Notes under the pieces: generated by a model
What the model was told of the DNA's origin: nothing
The model's database searches: none
The model's input: the letters and a program-made list of their open reading frames with translations, nothing else
Origin: Corynebacterium halotolerans
GTDB lineage: Bacteria > Actinomycetota > Actinomycetes > Mycobacteriales > Mycobacteriaceae
Direction of reading: 5' to 3'
Length of the DNA: 64,000 nt
Assembly: GCF_001056295.1 (NCBI RefSeq)
Contig: NZ_JVMD01000015.1
Span: 248,001-312,000 of the forward strand
Shown here: piece by piece, positions 29,388-37,955 of the stretch
How the letters are laid out: the number at the start of each line of letters is the position of its first letter
Position numbering within the stretch: position 1 is the first letter of the stretch
Position numbers and translations under genes: made by a program

Positions 29388-29714
29388 TCAGTTCTCCGTG
29401 TGGCCGAGGCGGCGGCTGCGGTCGGGGTCGCGGTTGCCGCTTTCGCCGAATTCGAAGGGCTCGTGGCCGTCGACGTCGCCGTAGCGCATTTCGGGGTCGA
29501 CGTCCGGATCGTCGTCGGGATCGACGTCGGGCTTCTCTTCGGCGAGCCTGCGGTCGAGCGTGTCGTGGGGTTCGGCGCCGCGCCAGCGTTCCGGCGGGTC
29601 CATCACGTAGTTTTCGCCGTCGCCGGTCATGTGGTCCGCGTCGAGGCCTTCGGAGCCGTCGAGGGTGTTTTCGTCGAAGTCGCCGGTGGTGTCGGCGTCG
29701 TAATCGCCGGGCAT
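29388..29714 (-). CDS. Small acidic DUF5709-like protein
   Basis: A 108-aa, strongly acidic, hydrophilic protein with no membrane segment (DYDADTTGDFDENTLDGSEG; PPERWRGAEPHDTLDRRLAEE; DVDPDDDPDVDPEMRYGD). The DTLDRRLAEEKPD motif resembles actinobacterial DUF5709. ATG 29714 is used because GAGGAGG lies five bases upstream; the longer frame to 29843 runs into the promoter of the divergent gene. Probably largely disordered; function unknown. The family match is from memory, so moderate confidence. Confidence 0.65.
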   Translation of the reverse strand: MPGDYDADTTGDFDENTLDGSEGLDADHMTGDGENYVMDPPERWRGAEPHDTLDRRLAEEKPDVDPDDDPDVDPEMRYGDVDGHEPFEFGESGNRDPDRSRRLGHTEN

Positions 29715-29905
29715 GTCGTCCTCCTCGCCGTCGGTTTCTGCGTTTTTCGTTGTCGTTCCGATCCTACGCTCCGGGGTGGGGGATGAGGCCGGAATGTCCC
29801 GCTGCGAAATGCCCCGGCGTCGGGAACAATCGAGGGGGTTCAACCGTTATACGTCTCGTAAGACAATTCACACTCGGCCGTAAGAAGGCCGGAAGGAAGG
29901 ACGAC

Positions 29906-30787
29906 GTGCGCGAAAGCAGTAACCCCGCATTCAGCTCGCTCACCAAGACCGTCGCCCGCGGCCAGGCCGGAGCCCACCACTACGGGCAGCAGCAGTACGG
30001 CCCGGGTGGCTACGGTCCGGGCGGTTATGGCCAGGACCCGTACGGTCAGGGTGCTTATGGCCAGGAGCAGTACGGCGCCCCGCAGCAGATGCAGGACGCC
30101 CGCCCGATGACGGTCGACGACGTCGTGTCGAAGACCGGCATCACGCTGGCGGTCATCGTGGCGCTCGCCGCGGTGAACTTCGCCATCGCCCAGTTCGTCA
30201 GCCTCGGCCTCTCCATGATGCTCACCATCGTCGGTGCGATCGGCGGCCTGATCATGGTGCTGATCTCCACCTTCGGCAAGAAGTTCGGCTCCGCCCCAGT
30301 CACCCTGACCTACGCGGTGTTCGAGGGCCTCCTCGTCGGCGGCGTCAGTTTCCTCTTCGCCGGCTTCAACGTCGCGGGCTCCAACGGTTTCGCCCTGATT
30401 TCGCAGGCGGTCATCGCGACCATCGGCGTGTTCGCGGGCATGCTGTGGGTCTACAAGTCGGGTGCCATCCGCGTCACCCCGAAGTTCACGCGCTTCATGA
30501 TGGCCGCCCTCATCGGCGTCGTGGTCCTGATGGTGGGCAACTTTTTGCTGGCCTTCTTCACCGGCATGTCCCCGCTGCGCGACGGCGGCCCGATCGCGAT
30601 CATCTTCTCGCTGGTCTGCATCGGTCTGGCGGCGTTCAGTTTCCTCCTCGACTTCGATCAGGCGGACAAGCTGGTCCGCGCCGGCGCGCCCGCCACCTAC
30701 GCGTGGGGCGTTGCGCTGGGTCTGGCCGTCACCCTGGTGTGGCTGTACATCGAGATTCTGCGTCTGCTGTCCTACTTCAGGGATTAG
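29906..30787 (+). CDS. Bax inhibitor-1 / YccA-like membrane protein
   Basis: A 293-aa protein. The first ~65 residues are a Gly/Tyr/Gln-rich low-complexity arm with repeats of the type YGPGGYG and YGQxxYG. Seven hydrophobic segments follow (for example ITLAVIVALAAVNFAIAQFV, LLSYF at the end), including the conserved FDQADKLVRAGAP that holds the family's acidic pair. GTG 29906 has GGAAGGAAGG upstream. The family is linked to calcium leak or stress tolerance; the role here is unknown. The glycine-tyrosine arm looks prone to multivalent contacts. A strong terminator follows. Confidence 0.82.
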   Translation: MRESSNPAFSSLTKTVARGQAGAHHYGQQQYGPGGYGPGGYGQDPYGQGAYGQEQYGAPQQMQDARPMTVDDVVSKTGITLAVIVALAAVNFAIAQFVSLGLSMMLTIVGAIGGLIMVLISTFGKKFGSAPVTLTYAVFEGLLVGGVSFLFAGFNVAGSNGFALISQAVIATIGVFAGMLWVYKSGAIRVTPKFTRFMMAALIGVVVLMVGNFLLAFFTGMSPLRDGGPIAIIFSLVCIGLAAFSFLLDFDQADKLVRAGAPATYAWGVALGLAVTLVWLYIEILRLLSYFRD

Positions 30788-30923
30788 CGCCGTGCCCCCG
30801 AAGGTTGGCGTCGGGACTTGATGCATTGGCGCCCAACCTTCTGGGATCGGCGCTCGGTCCGCCGGACTTTCGAGTCCGGCGCCGAAAGATGCGTACCGGC
30901 GGAGATGATCCGCCGAAAGGTCG

Positions 30924-30952
30924 AAGGGCCCCGGTTCACGCCGGGGCCCTTT
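30924..30952 (+). terminator. Terminator after the Bax-inhibitor-like gene
   Basis: AAGGGCCCCGG / CCGGGGCCCTT stem with a six-base loop (TTCACG) followed by TTCCC. Strong bidirectional hairpin. Confidence 0.85.
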
Positions 30953-31010
30953 CCCGTGCCCGCACTCGCCGCCGCCCCGTTGCTCCCACTCGCGCCCCCA
31001 CTCGGCTCCG

Positions 31011-31078
31011 CAGATGCGCCAGTTACAGGCAGATGCGCCCGTTGCAACAGGCGCATCTGCACGGAACTGGCGCATCTG
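31011..31078. repeat. 68-bp palindromic repeat, copy C
   Basis: Starts CAGATGCGCCAGTTACAGG, centre GTTGCAAC (31041-31048), ends AACTGGCGCATCTG. The two halves match except for a few positions. Confidence 0.88.
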
Positions 31079-31253
31079 GGCCGTGGTGGAGGTGGTGCTC
31101 GACGTGGGCGGCCATTGCGGGTGGGTTTGGCGCCGATATGCGCCGTCGAGCAGCTGCAGCCGGATGCCGGGGCGTAGTTGCGCCACGAATTGCCGCGGCG
31201 CCGTTCCATTTCGGGGGCGGCGAACGCGGGGGAGGTGGGCGTCGCAAAGCAGA

Positions 31254-31281
31254 AGCGGCGGAGGAATGAACCTCCGCCGCT
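31254..31281. terminator. Strong hairpin between palindromes C and D
   Basis: AGCGGCGGAGG-AATGAA-CCTCCGCCGCT, a perfect 11-bp stem. No gene on either strand ends close by, so its function is unclear; it may terminate read-through or an unannotated small RNA. Confidence 0.6.
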
Positions 31282-31404
31282 CGTATCGATGCCGACCGCA
31301 GCTCAATGCCGACCTCAGCCGGCCTCACAACGCCGCGATATGTGCCTCGTCGCGGAACCGCGGAACCGCGGAACCGCGTAGCCGCCCCCGATGCCGCTGA
31401 TGCA

Positions 31405-31472
31405 CAGATGCGCCAGTTCCAGGCAGATACACCCGTTGCAACGGGCGCACCTGCCTGGAACTGGCGCATCTG
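31405..31472. repeat. 68-bp palindromic repeat, copy D
   Basis: The most symmetrical copy: CAGATGCGCCAGTTCCAGGC on the left is matched exactly by its reverse complement on the right. Centre GTTGCAAC (31435-31442). It lies 36 bp downstream of the greA stop. Confidence 0.9.
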
Positions 31473-31508
31473 GAGGTGTGGGGCCGGAACGGCCGACCGA
31501 ACCGGAAC

Positions 31509-32015
31509 CTAGTCCTGGAACTCCGGGTCGTACGGCTCGGCCTTGATCAGGGTGACCTCGACCTCGTCGCCGGTGGGGGACTTGTAGGTGCGGGTCTCGC
31601 CCTCCTTCGCGCCGACCAGGGCGCGGCCGAGCGGCGAATCGGTGGAGTAGGTCTCCAGGTTCGGGTTGGACGAATCCGCGCCGCGGGTGCCGATGAGGAA
31701 GGTCTCCTTGTCGTCCTCGTCGCCGTCGTAGTAGACGTGCACGACGGTGCCGACCAGCGCAACGCCCGATTCCTGCGGGGTCTCGCCGACGGTGGCGCGC
31801 TGCAGCAGGTCCTCGAGGTAGCGGATGCGCGCCTCCTCCTGGCCCTGCTGCTCGCGGGCGGCGTCGTAACCGGCGTTCTCCTTCAGGTCGCCCTCTTCGC
31901 GGCGTTCGTTGATCTCGGCGGCGATGATGGGGCGGTTCTCGTACAGGGCGTCAAGCTCGGACTTCAGCTTGTCGTAGGACTCCTGCGTGAGCCACGGGTT
32001 GTTGGAGTCGGTCAT
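31509..32015 (-). CDS. greA: Transcription elongation factor GreA
   Basis: A 168-aa factor that enters the RNA polymerase secondary channel and stimulates cleavage of backtracked RNA. The N-terminal coiled coil has the acidic tip ([23 protein letters not shown], residues ~35-60), and the C-terminal domain ends with [18 protein letters not shown]. The ATG at 32015 has an AGGAGG site seven bases upstream; the reading frame extends to 32147 but that part is not credible. The order greA-DUF4307-mca matches mycobacteria. Confidence 0.93.
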   Translation of the reverse strand: MTDSNNPWLTQESYDKLKSELDALYENRPIIAAEINERREEGDLKENAGYDAAREQQGQEEARIRYLEDLLQRATVGETPQESGVALVGTVVHVYYDGDEDDKETFLIGTRGADSSNPNLETYSTDSPLGRALVGAKEGETRTYKSPTGDEVEVTLIKAEPYDPEFQD

Positions 32016-32245
32016 GGTGCCTCCTTGGTCTGCATCGCCGTCGACGGGTCGTCGATCGGCGGAAAAGCTGGGCTGGCCAGCCCGGAATATGAAAAATCGG
32101 CCCCAGCCGGGGCCGTGAACGGGGTCAGGATACCACCGGGCGGTCATGTGGCGTTAACCGCGCGCCGTTCGGCGGGGCGGCGGGGGATTTCGGGCGGCGG
32201 CGCGTGGAAGCGTCGTTCACCCGGGGCCCGGTGGATGGGGCCGCT

Positions 32246-32734
32246 TTACGACGCCTTGCGGTCCAGGAACGCGGGCATTTCGGTGGAGCAGCCGTAGACG
32301 TCTCCGGCGACGGCCTGCTCGCGGGTCTGGATGGGCACGTCGATGCGGACGGTCTTGGGGCCGCCGGCGGGGACGAAGACGTCGCGGCGGCCGACTTCGG
32401 CGACGTCGTAGTTGAGGGCGTAGATGATGCAGTACGCGTCGCGCGACGGGTCTTCGCGGGTGACGTCGAGGGTGAAGATGAACACGTCGTCCTCGCGGCC
32501 CTTTTCCCGCGCCCAGCCGGCCTGCGTGGCGGTGACGTCGGGCGTGGACACGCGGTTCATCTGGACGAAGACGTAGACCATGGCGATGACCAGCATGCCC
32601 ACGATGCCCACGACGAGCAGCTTGCCCGGCAGGCGGCGGTTGGTGTCGCCGTAGCGGGCGCTGCGTTTGGCGGCGGTGGCTCGGTTGTCGCGACCGCGAC
32701 CGCGGTCGGCGTTGGAGGCCTTCGTGTCCGACAT
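32246..32734 (-). CDS. DUF4307 membrane protein
   Basis: A 162-aa protein with a basic cytoplasmic N-terminus (~38 residues), one membrane helix (LLVVGIVGMLVIAMVYVFVQM) and an extracytoplasmic domain with two cysteines (AYCIIYALNYD; VYGCSTEMPAF) that could form a disulfide. Matches the DUF4307 family found beside greA in mycobacteria (Rv1081c position). TACAGT sits exactly 7 bases before ATG 32734: a leaderless gene, divergent from mca. It ends TCG-TAA within a GCTTTACGACG motif copy (32243-32253). Function unknown. Confidence 0.82.
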   Translation of the reverse strand: MSDTKASNADRGRGRDNRATAAKRSARYGDTNRRLPGKLLVVGIVGMLVIAMVYVFVQMNRVSTPDVTATQAGWAREKGREDDVFIFTLDVTREDPSRDAYCIIYALNYDVAEVGRRDVFVPAGGPKTVRIDVPIQTREQAVAGDVYGCSTEMPAFLDRKAS

Positions 32735-32842
32735 GCCCCCAACTGTATCGGACGTTTGGCCGCGACCCGCGTCGGGGGCGGCGGATCGGCCCCGTAGACT
32801 GTACGGGACGTCGGAACAGGTACCGGACTGGAAGGACACCGC

Positions 32843-33718
32843 ATGAGCCTGCGTTTGATGGCGGTCCACGCCCATCCCGATGACGAGTCGAGCAAGGGCG
32901 CGGCGACGATGGCGCGCTATGCCGCGGAGGGCCATGAGGTCATGGTCGTGACGCTGACGGGCGGGGAGCGCGGCAGCATCCTCAACCCGGCGATGGATCG
33001 CCCGGAGGTCGTGGACAACATCGCGGAGGTGCGCGTCGCCGAGATGGCGGAGGCCGCGCGAGTGCTCGGGGTGCAGCACCGGTGGCTGGGCTTCGTCGAT
33101 TCCGGTCTGCCGTCGGGTTCCCCGACGCCGGTGCTTCCCGACGGCTGCTTCGCCCGCGAGAACGTCGAGGAGGCGGTCAAGCCGCTGATCCGGGTGATCC
33201 GCGAGTTCCGCCCGCACGTCCTGATCACCTACGACGAAAACGGCGGCTACCCGCATCCGGACCACATCATGACCCACATCGTGTCGGTGCGGGCGTGGAC
33301 GGAGGCGGCGGCCGACGCGTACCCGGAGCTGGGGGAGCCGTGGGAGATCAAGAAGATGTACTACACGCACGGTTTCGTGCGGCGCCGCCTGCTGGCCCTC
33401 GACGCCTACTACGTGGAGCGGAATCTGCCGAGTCCGTTGGGCGAGCCTCTGAAGCGCTGGGTGTCGACGCGCGGCGACATCATGGAGCGGGTGACCACGC
33501 AGATCCCGTGCGCCGACTTCTTCGACGCCCGCGACGATGCGCTGCGGGCCCACGCCACGCAGATCGACCCCAACGGGCCTTTCTTTGCGGTGCCCACGGA
33601 CGTGCAGCGTAAGGTATGGCCGACGGAAGAATTCGAGTTGGCGCGCACGAGGGTGCGCACTTCCCTGCCGGAGGATGACCTGTTCGCGGGCATCGAACCG
33701 GACGATTCCACCGAGTGA
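32843..33718 (+). CDS. mca: Mycothiol S-conjugate amidase
   Basis: A 291-aa zinc amidase that cleaves mycothiol adducts to release mercapturic acids for export, part of actinobacterial thiol detoxification. The zinc motif AHPDDE is at residues ~10-15 and the third ligand is in [10 protein letters not shown] (~residue 140). It is close to MshB but the length, the [10 protein letters not shown] loop and the position next to greA favour Mca. A TAGACT box at 32795-32800 and a GGAAGGA ribosome site precede ATG 32843, so this gene has a short leader, unlike its divergent leaderless neighbour. Confidence 0.9.
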   Translation: MSLRLMAVHAHPDDESSKGAATMARYAAEGHEVMVVTLTGGERGSILNPAMDRPEVVDNIAEVRVAEMAEAARVLGVQHRWLGFVDSGLPSGSPTPVLPDGCFARENVEEAVKPLIRVIREFRPHVLITYDENGGYPHPDHIMTHIVSVRAWTEAAADAYPELGEPWEIKKMYYTHGFVRRRLLALDAYYVERNLPSPLGEPLKRWVSTRGDIMERVTTQIPCADFFDARDDALRAHATQIDPNGPFFAVPTDVQRKVWPTEEFELARTRVRTSLPEDDLFAGIEPDDSTE

Positions 33719-33755
33719 CGGATCCGCGGCCGACCCCGCCGCAGAGCATTAAGGA

Positions 33756-34136
33756 ATGATGGCTGACATGCCCCAGGCAATGGAACTCTGGAACGCCGCC
33801 GCGGCCGACGCCGCCTTGGACGTGACCCTGCTGGCGCAGAACCCGGTCGGCCCGATGGGCGCCGATTTCGGCAAGGCGTCGCCGATCGGCCTGCTCGTCA
33901 TCGTGCTGCTGCTGGTCACCATTCTGCTGATCGGTTTCGATCTGACCCGCCGCATGAAGCGGTTGCGCCGCCGGCGCGCCTTCGCGGAGGAGCACGGCAT
34001 GGATCCGTTCGACGTCGAGGCGATCGACCGGGCGATGGCCGAGCACGGGCGTTCGGGTGGCGTCGACGGCGAGGCGATCGTCGAGGACCGCTTCTCGGGG
34101 GAGCCCGAATTGCGGGAACGTCGTTCCAAGGATTAG
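33756..34136 (+). CDS. Small single-helix membrane protein
   Basis: A 126-aa protein with one strong membrane helix (IGLLVIVLLLVTILLIGFDLT, residues ~47-67) followed by a very basic patch (RRMKRLRRRRAF) and a hydrophilic C-terminus, so the tail should face the cytoplasm. It occupies the place of mycobacterial Rv1083 after mca. ATG 33756 and 33759 are both possible after AAGGA. Its last codons overlap the promoter of the aromatic leader peptide. Function unknown. Confidence 0.72.
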   Translation: MMADMPQAMELWNAAAADAALDVTLLAQNPVGPMGADFGKASPIGLLVIVLLLVTILLIGFDLTRRMKRLRRRRAFAEEHGMDPFDVEAIDRAMAEHGRSGGVDGEAIVEDRFSGEPELRERRSKD

Positions 34137-34139
34137 GAT
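34110..34139 (+). promoter_or_regulatory. Promoter of the aroF leader transcript
   Basis: TTGCGG (34110-34115), 18-base spacer, TAGGAT (34134-34139), then 7 bases to ATG 34147. This spacing predicts transcription starting at or next to the leader ATG, i.e. a leaderless leader peptide. The promoter is embedded in the end of the preceding gene. Confidence 0.7.
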
Positions 34140-34146
34140 TCGCGGC

Positions 34147-34191
34147 ATGCGCAACTGGCGATTTTATTTTACGAGGGGCTCCGGCAGCTGA
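34147..34191 (+). CDS. aroR: Aromatic leader peptide MRNWRFYFTRGSGS
   Basis: A 14-codon ORF with Trp, Phe, Tyr and Phe within five consecutive codons (NWRFYF), placed between a promoter and the aroF gene. Ribosome stalling on these codons when aromatic amino acids are short would alter folding of the RNA behind it. Leader-mediated attenuation of aroF (leader named aroR) has, to my recollection, been described in C. glutamicum. Here the Trp codon is followed by three more aromatic codons, suggesting sensing of all three amino acids. Translation is predicted to start directly at the RNA 5' end. Confidence 0.8.
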   Translation: MRNWRFYFTRGSGS

Positions 34192-34278
34192 CCCCGTCAG
34201 TCATGCATCCCTGAAATCGCCACGCGCAAGCCGGAGCCCCGAAGGCAGCACCCGTATTCCACGGGTAGCTGCCTTTCG
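34175..34278 (+). promoter_or_regulatory. Attenuator: alternative hairpins before aroF
   Basis: GGGGCTCCGGC (34175-34185, overlapping the leader's last codons) is perfectly complementary to GCCGGAGCCCC (34230-34240). Immediately after comes a terminator-like stem: AAGGCAGC (34242-34249) with GCTGCCTT (34268-34275) and an inner CCCGT/ACGGG, followed by TCGTCGT. GGCAGC at 34183-34188 equals the terminator's 5' arm and could pair instead with its 3' arm GCTGCC (34268-34273), giving an antiterminator alternative. The hairpins are seen; the switching mechanism is inferred. Confidence 0.7.
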
Positions 34279-34350
34279 TCGTATCCGGCCCATTGCCGGA
34301 GGGCGGCGACCGGCGCAGACAATCACCGAAACCCCCGAAAGGCACTGGCC

Positions 34351-35460
34351 ATGACGCCCCCGACTTCCCTGGAAAACCCGGCTTCGACTTCGAATCAGCG
34401 CGTCGTCGCGTTCCACGATCTCCCGTCCCCGAGGCAGTTGCGTTCCGACGTCCCGCTCGGCGATGAGCTGGCGAATGACGTGGAGGTCGCCCGCCGCGCG
34501 ATCGCCGACGTCATCGCCAACGAGGATGACCGCCTGCTGGTCGTCGTCGGCCCCTGCTCGGTCCACGACGCCGAGGCCGCGGTCGATTACGCGCGCCGCC
34601 TCAAGGCCGTGGCGGACGAACTGAAGGACGACCTGCTCGTCGTCATGCGCGTGTACTTCGAGAAGCCGCGCACCACGGTCGGGTGGAAGGGCCTGATCAA
34701 CGACCCGCACATGGACGGCTCCTTCGCCATCCTCGACGGCCTGCGCATGGCGCGCGAGCTGCTGATCGAGGTGCTGCAGGTCGGTCTGCCGGTCGGCGCG
34801 GAGTTCCTCGAGCCCAACAGCCCGCAGTACATCGCCGACGCGGTGGCGTGGGGCGCGATCGGCGCGCGGACCACCGAGTCCCAGGTGCACCGCCAGCTGG
34901 CGTCGGGGCTGTCCATGCCCATCGGGTTCAAGAACGGCACCGACGGCAACGTGCAGGTCGCGGTCGATTCGCTGGTGTCGGCGGCCAACCCGCACTTCTT
35001 CTTCGGCATGAACGACGACGGCGGCGCGGCGGTCGTGGAGACCGCCGGCAACGCCAACTGCCACATCATCCTGCGCGGCGGGACGGGCGGCCCGAATTAC
35101 GGCCCCGAGCACGTCGCCGAGGCGAAGGACCGCCTGGAGAAGTCCGGCATGCCGCGGTCGCTGATGGTCGACGCCAGCCACGCCAACTCCGGCAAGTCGG
35201 AGGTCCGCCAGGCGGAGGTCGTCCGCGAGATCGCCGGGCAGATCGCGTCGGGCGACGACGGCATCGACGGCATCATGATCGAGTCGTTCATCGAGGGCGG
35301 CAACCAGAAGGTGGTCAACGGCCGCGAGGGCCTGAAGTACGGCCAGTCCGTCACCGATGCGTGCATCGACTGGGGCACGACGGACGTGCTGCTCCACGAG
35401 CTGGCCGACGCCGTCCGCGCGCGCCGCGAAGCCCGGGGCGGCGGCCCGCAGCGGGCCTGA
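34351..35460 (+). CDS. aroF: 3-deoxy-7-phosphoheptulonate (DAHP) synthase, class I
   Basis: A 369-aa enzyme condensing phosphoenolpyruvate and erythrose 4-phosphate, the first step to aromatic amino acids. It is of the E. coli AroFGH (Ialpha) type: LVVVGPCSVHD, MRVYFEKPRTTVGWKG, GAEFLEPNSPQYIAD, VPxGFKNGTDG-like PIGFKNGTDGN, and DASHANSGK. Type I enzymes of this group are feedback-inhibited by one aromatic amino acid; which one cannot be read here. Expression is probably set by the attenuator just upstream. Gene neighbourhood (mca before, uppS after) matches C. glutamicum aroF. It starts ATG 34351 after GAAAGG. Confidence 0.94.
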   Translation: MTPPTSLENPASTSNQRVVAFHDLPSPRQLRSDVPLGDELANDVEVARRAIADVIANEDDRLLVVVGPCSVHDAEAAVDYARRLKAVADELKDDLLVVMRVYFEKPRTTVGWKGLINDPHMDGSFAILDGLRMARELLIEVLQVGLPVGAEFLEPNSPQYIADAVAWGAIGARTTESQVHRQLASGLSMPIGFKNGTDGNVQVAVDSLVSAANPHFFFGMNDDGGAAVVETAGNANCHIILRGGTGGPNYGPEHVAEAKDRLEKSGMPRSLMVDASHANSGKSEVRQAEVVREIAGQIASGDDGIDGIMIESFIEGGNQKVVNGREGLKYGQSVTDACIDWGTTDVLLHELADAVRARREARGGGPQRA

Positions 35461-35504
35461 CCCGAGACATCGGGCGATCGCACGCGCCCGGTAGACTCGG
35501 CGGC

Positions 35505-36293
35505 GTGAAACCGTTCCAAGTTCCGCGGGTGCTCGCGCGCCTGGCGTATCCGCTCTACGAGCGCCGGCTGGCCCGTTCGCTCGTGGGCCTGCCGCGCCCG
35601 AACCACGTGGCCGTGATGGCCGACGGCAATCGCCGGTGGGCCCGCGAGGCCGGGTTCACCGACGTCAGCCACGGGCATCGGGTGGGCGCCCGCAAGATCG
35701 CGGAATTCGTGTCCTGGTGTTCGGAGCAGGACGTCGATCTGGTGACCATCTACTTGCTGTCGACGGAGAACTTGCGCCGGTCGGCCGACGAGCTGGAGCT
35801 GCTGTTCGGCATCATCGGCGACGTCGCCGATGAGCTCGCCGACGCGGGGCAGGACATCCGGCTGCGGATGGTGGGCCACCTGGAGCTGCTTCCCGACGAC
35901 ATGGCGGACCGCCTGCGCCGGGACGAGAAGCTCACGGCGGGCAACACGGGCATCCAGGTCAACATCGCGGTCGGCTACGGCGGCCGGCAGGAGATCGTCG
36001 ACGCCGTGCGGCGGATCATCGGCGACGCCGTGGACGAGGGGGCCGAGGCCGCCGACATCGTCGAGCGGATCACGCCGGAGGCCATCGGCCGCCACCTGTA
36101 CACCTCGGGGCAGCCGGACCCGGACCTGGTCATCCGCACCTCGGGGGAGCAGCGGCTCAGCGGTTTCCTGCTGTGGCAGTCGGCCTATTCGGAGATCTGG
36201 TTCACCGACACCTACTGGCCGGAGTTCCGCCGCATCGACTTCCTCCGCGCCCTGCGGGACTTTTCGCAGCGCAGCCGCCGCTTCGGCCGCTGA
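35505..36293 (+). CDS. uppS1: Short-chain cis-isoprenyl diphosphate synthase (UppS family)
   Basis: A 262-aa cis-prenyltransferase. Motifs: VAVMADGNRRWAREAG (pyrophosphate-binding Asp), ENLRRSADELELLF, and the C-terminal PDLVIRTSGEQRLSGFLLWQ...SEIWF. The family makes decaprenyl-chain precursors for cell-wall lipid carriers. The gene at this position in mycobacteria (Rv1086) is a short-chain Z,E-farnesyl diphosphate synthase, so that product is likely. TAGACT lies exactly 7 bases before GTG 35505: leaderless start. A longer frame to 34683 lies within aroF and is a shadow. Confidence 0.9.
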   Translation: MKPFQVPRVLARLAYPLYERRLARSLVGLPRPNHVAVMADGNRRWAREAGFTDVSHGHRVGARKIAEFVSWCSEQDVDLVTIYLLSTENLRRSADELELLFGIIGDVADELADAGQDIRLRMVGHLELLPDDMADRLRRDEKLTAGNTGIQVNIAVGYGGRQEIVDAVRRIIGDAVDEGAEAADIVERITPEAIGRHLYTSGQPDPDLVIRTSGEQRLSGFLLWQSAYSEIWFTDTYWPEFRRIDFLRALRDFSQRSRRFGR

Positions 36294-36381
36294 GTCCGCT
36301 TCGGCCGCCGTAAGCCCGTGGCCCCGCCTTTCGCGGGGTCCCCGCGGGCGAAGGCTCGCGATTGGGGGCACAATTGGGCTC

Positions 36382-36960
36382 ATGTCGAACTCCGCGCACG
36401 TCCAGCCCATCGTCGTCGTGTCGAACACCCGGTACGGGTCGACCACGGAGTATGCCGAGGAATTCGCGCGCCGCACCGGGGGAATGCTGGTCGGAGGGGG
36501 CAAGGCCGACTCCCCGTACGCCGACGACGAGCTGGATTCGATGCTCGCCGATCGCCCCGACGCCCCGCTGATCGTGTTCACCCCGAACTACGCGGGCACC
36601 TTCGGCGGCGCCAACTTGATGAAGGCGGCCGCGCGGAAGAACCCGGACCGCAAGATGGCGCTGGCGGTGATCGGCATGACGTTGCTGGACGAGGTCCGCG
36701 AGAAGGATCCCGCCCGCGCGGCCCTCGACGACGTGTCCGAGCGGGTCCACCGCCACTACCTGCCGGGGCGGCTGATGTTCTCGGTGATGTCGCGCAAGCA
36801 CCGCGCGGTGCTGTGGACGATGACGCGGATGATCAAGGGGAAGAAGAACCCGTCGCCGAACGAGCGGCAGATGATCGACTCCTACGGCGTCGACACCGAC
36901 CGCGTGGACTTCGCCGAACTCGACGCGCTGGTCGAATGGCTCGACGCGCCGGCGTCGTAA
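36382..36960 (+). CDS. Flavodoxin-domain protein
   Basis: A 192-aa protein. The FMN phosphate-binding loop VVVSNTRYGSTTEYAEEFA lies at residues ~10-28, and IVFTPNYAGTFGGAN and ALAVIGMTLLDE fit later strands of a flavodoxin fold. It resembles flavodoxin-like HemG-type domain proteins, but partner and reaction are unknown. CACAAT lies 7 bases before ATG 36382, a possible leaderless start. The gene ends GCG-TCG-TAA-AGC, forming one copy of the CGTCGTAAAGC motif (36953-36963). Convergent with coaA, seven bases apart. Confidence 0.75.
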   Translation: MSNSAHVQPIVVVSNTRYGSTTEYAEEFARRTGGMLVGGGKADSPYADDELDSMLADRPDAPLIVFTPNYAGTFGGANLMKAAARKNPDRKMALAVIGMTLLDEVREKDPARAALDDVSERVHRHYLPGRLMFSVMSRKHRAVLWTMTRMIKGKKNPSPNERQMIDSYGVDTDRVDFAELDALVEWLDAPAS

Positions 36961-36967
36961 AGCGGGC

Positions 36968-37894
36968 TCACAGCTTGCGCATGCGCACCCGGTCGATGGT
37001 GTGGTCGCTGGACTTGCGCAGCACCAGCGACGCGCGGACGCGCGTGGGCAGGATGTTCTCCATGAGGTTCGGCAGGTTGACGGTCTGCCAGATGCGGCGG
37101 GCCTCGATGGCCGCGGCTTCGTCGTCCAGGCCGGCGTAATCGGCGAAGTGCGCGCCCGGCGCCCGGAACGCGGTGTGGCGCAGCTTCAGGAAGCGCTCGA
37201 TGTACCAGCGCTCGATGTCCTCGCGGCGGGCGTCGACGTAGACGGAGAAGTCGAACAGGTCGCTGACCATCAGCATCGGGCCGGTCTGCAGGACGTTGAG
37301 TCCCTCGACGATGAGGATGTCCGGCTGGTCGACGACCTCGTACTCGCCGGGCACGCGGTCGTAGGCGGTGTGCGAGTACACCGGGGCCTTCACGTCGCGC
37401 ACGCCGGCCTTCACCGAGGTGACGAAGCGCATGAGCGCCCGCTGGTCGTAGGACTCGGGGAAGCCCTTGCGGTTCATGATCCCGCGCCGGTTGAGCTCGG
37501 CGGAGGGGTGCAGGAAACCGTCGGTGGTGATCAGGTCCACGCGCGGGTTGGTGTCCCAGCGTTCCAGCAGCACCTGCAGCAGGCGGGCGGTGGTGGACTT
37601 GCCGACGGCCACCGATCCCGCGACGCCGATGATGAACGGCACGCCGTGGTACTCCTCGCCGAGGAAGGTGGCGGTGGCGCGGTTGAGTTCGCGGTGCGCC
37701 TGCACGCGCAGGTGGATGAGGCGCGACAGGGGGAGGTAGACCTCCGCGACCTCGTCGAGGTCGATGTTTTCGCCGATGCCGGAGAGCCGTTCGGCTTCCT
37801 CGGCGGTGAGCACCTGCGGCATCGACTCGCGGAGCTCGCGCCATTGGCGCCTGTCGAACTCCAGGTACGGGCCGGGTGCCTGCGCGCGGGTCAT
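36968..37894 (-). CDS. coaA: Pantothenate kinase, type I
   Basis: A 308-aa kinase phosphorylating pantothenate, the entry step to coenzyme A. The P-loop is [18 protein letters not shown] (~residue 85-100), with [29 protein letters not shown], and the C-terminal [21 protein letters not shown]. The start at 37894 ([13 protein letters not shown]) gives the usual family length; the frame stays open to 37957, crossing the divergent chrA promoter. Such enzymes are normally feedback-inhibited by CoA. Confidence 0.93.
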   Translation of the reverse strand: MTRAQAPGPYLEFDRRQWRELRESMPQVLTAEEAERLSGIGENIDLDEVAEVYLPLSRLIHLRVQAHRELNRATATFLGEEYHGVPFIIGVAGSVAVGKSTTARLLQVLLERWDTNPRVDLITTDGFLHPSAELNRRGIMNRKGFPESYDQRALMRFVTSVKAGVRDVKAPVYSHTAYDRVPGEYEVVDQPDILIVEGLNVLQTGPMLMVSDLFDFSVYVDARREDIERWYIERFLKLRHTAFRAPGAHFADYAGLDDEAAAIEARRIWQTVNLPNLMENILPTRVRASLVLRKSSDHTIDRVRMRKL

Positions 37895-37955
37895 GCTTCC
37901 ATCATGCCAAGCGCCGGTGCTGCGGAGGAGTATCGGGTGCCATAACATCTCTGTC

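Larger units (their letters stand above)
30788..31508. other. 0.72-kb gene-free region with two palindromes and two hairpins
   Basis: Between the Bax-inhibitor-like gene and greA no credible gene exists. Contents: a terminator (30924-30952), palindromic repeat copies C (31011-31078) and D (31405-31472), and a second hairpin (31254-31281) preceded by a CGTCGCAAAGC motif (31240-31250). Short triple repeats (GCGGAACC) occur near 31355-31378. ORFs here translate the palindromes. Confidence 0.75.
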
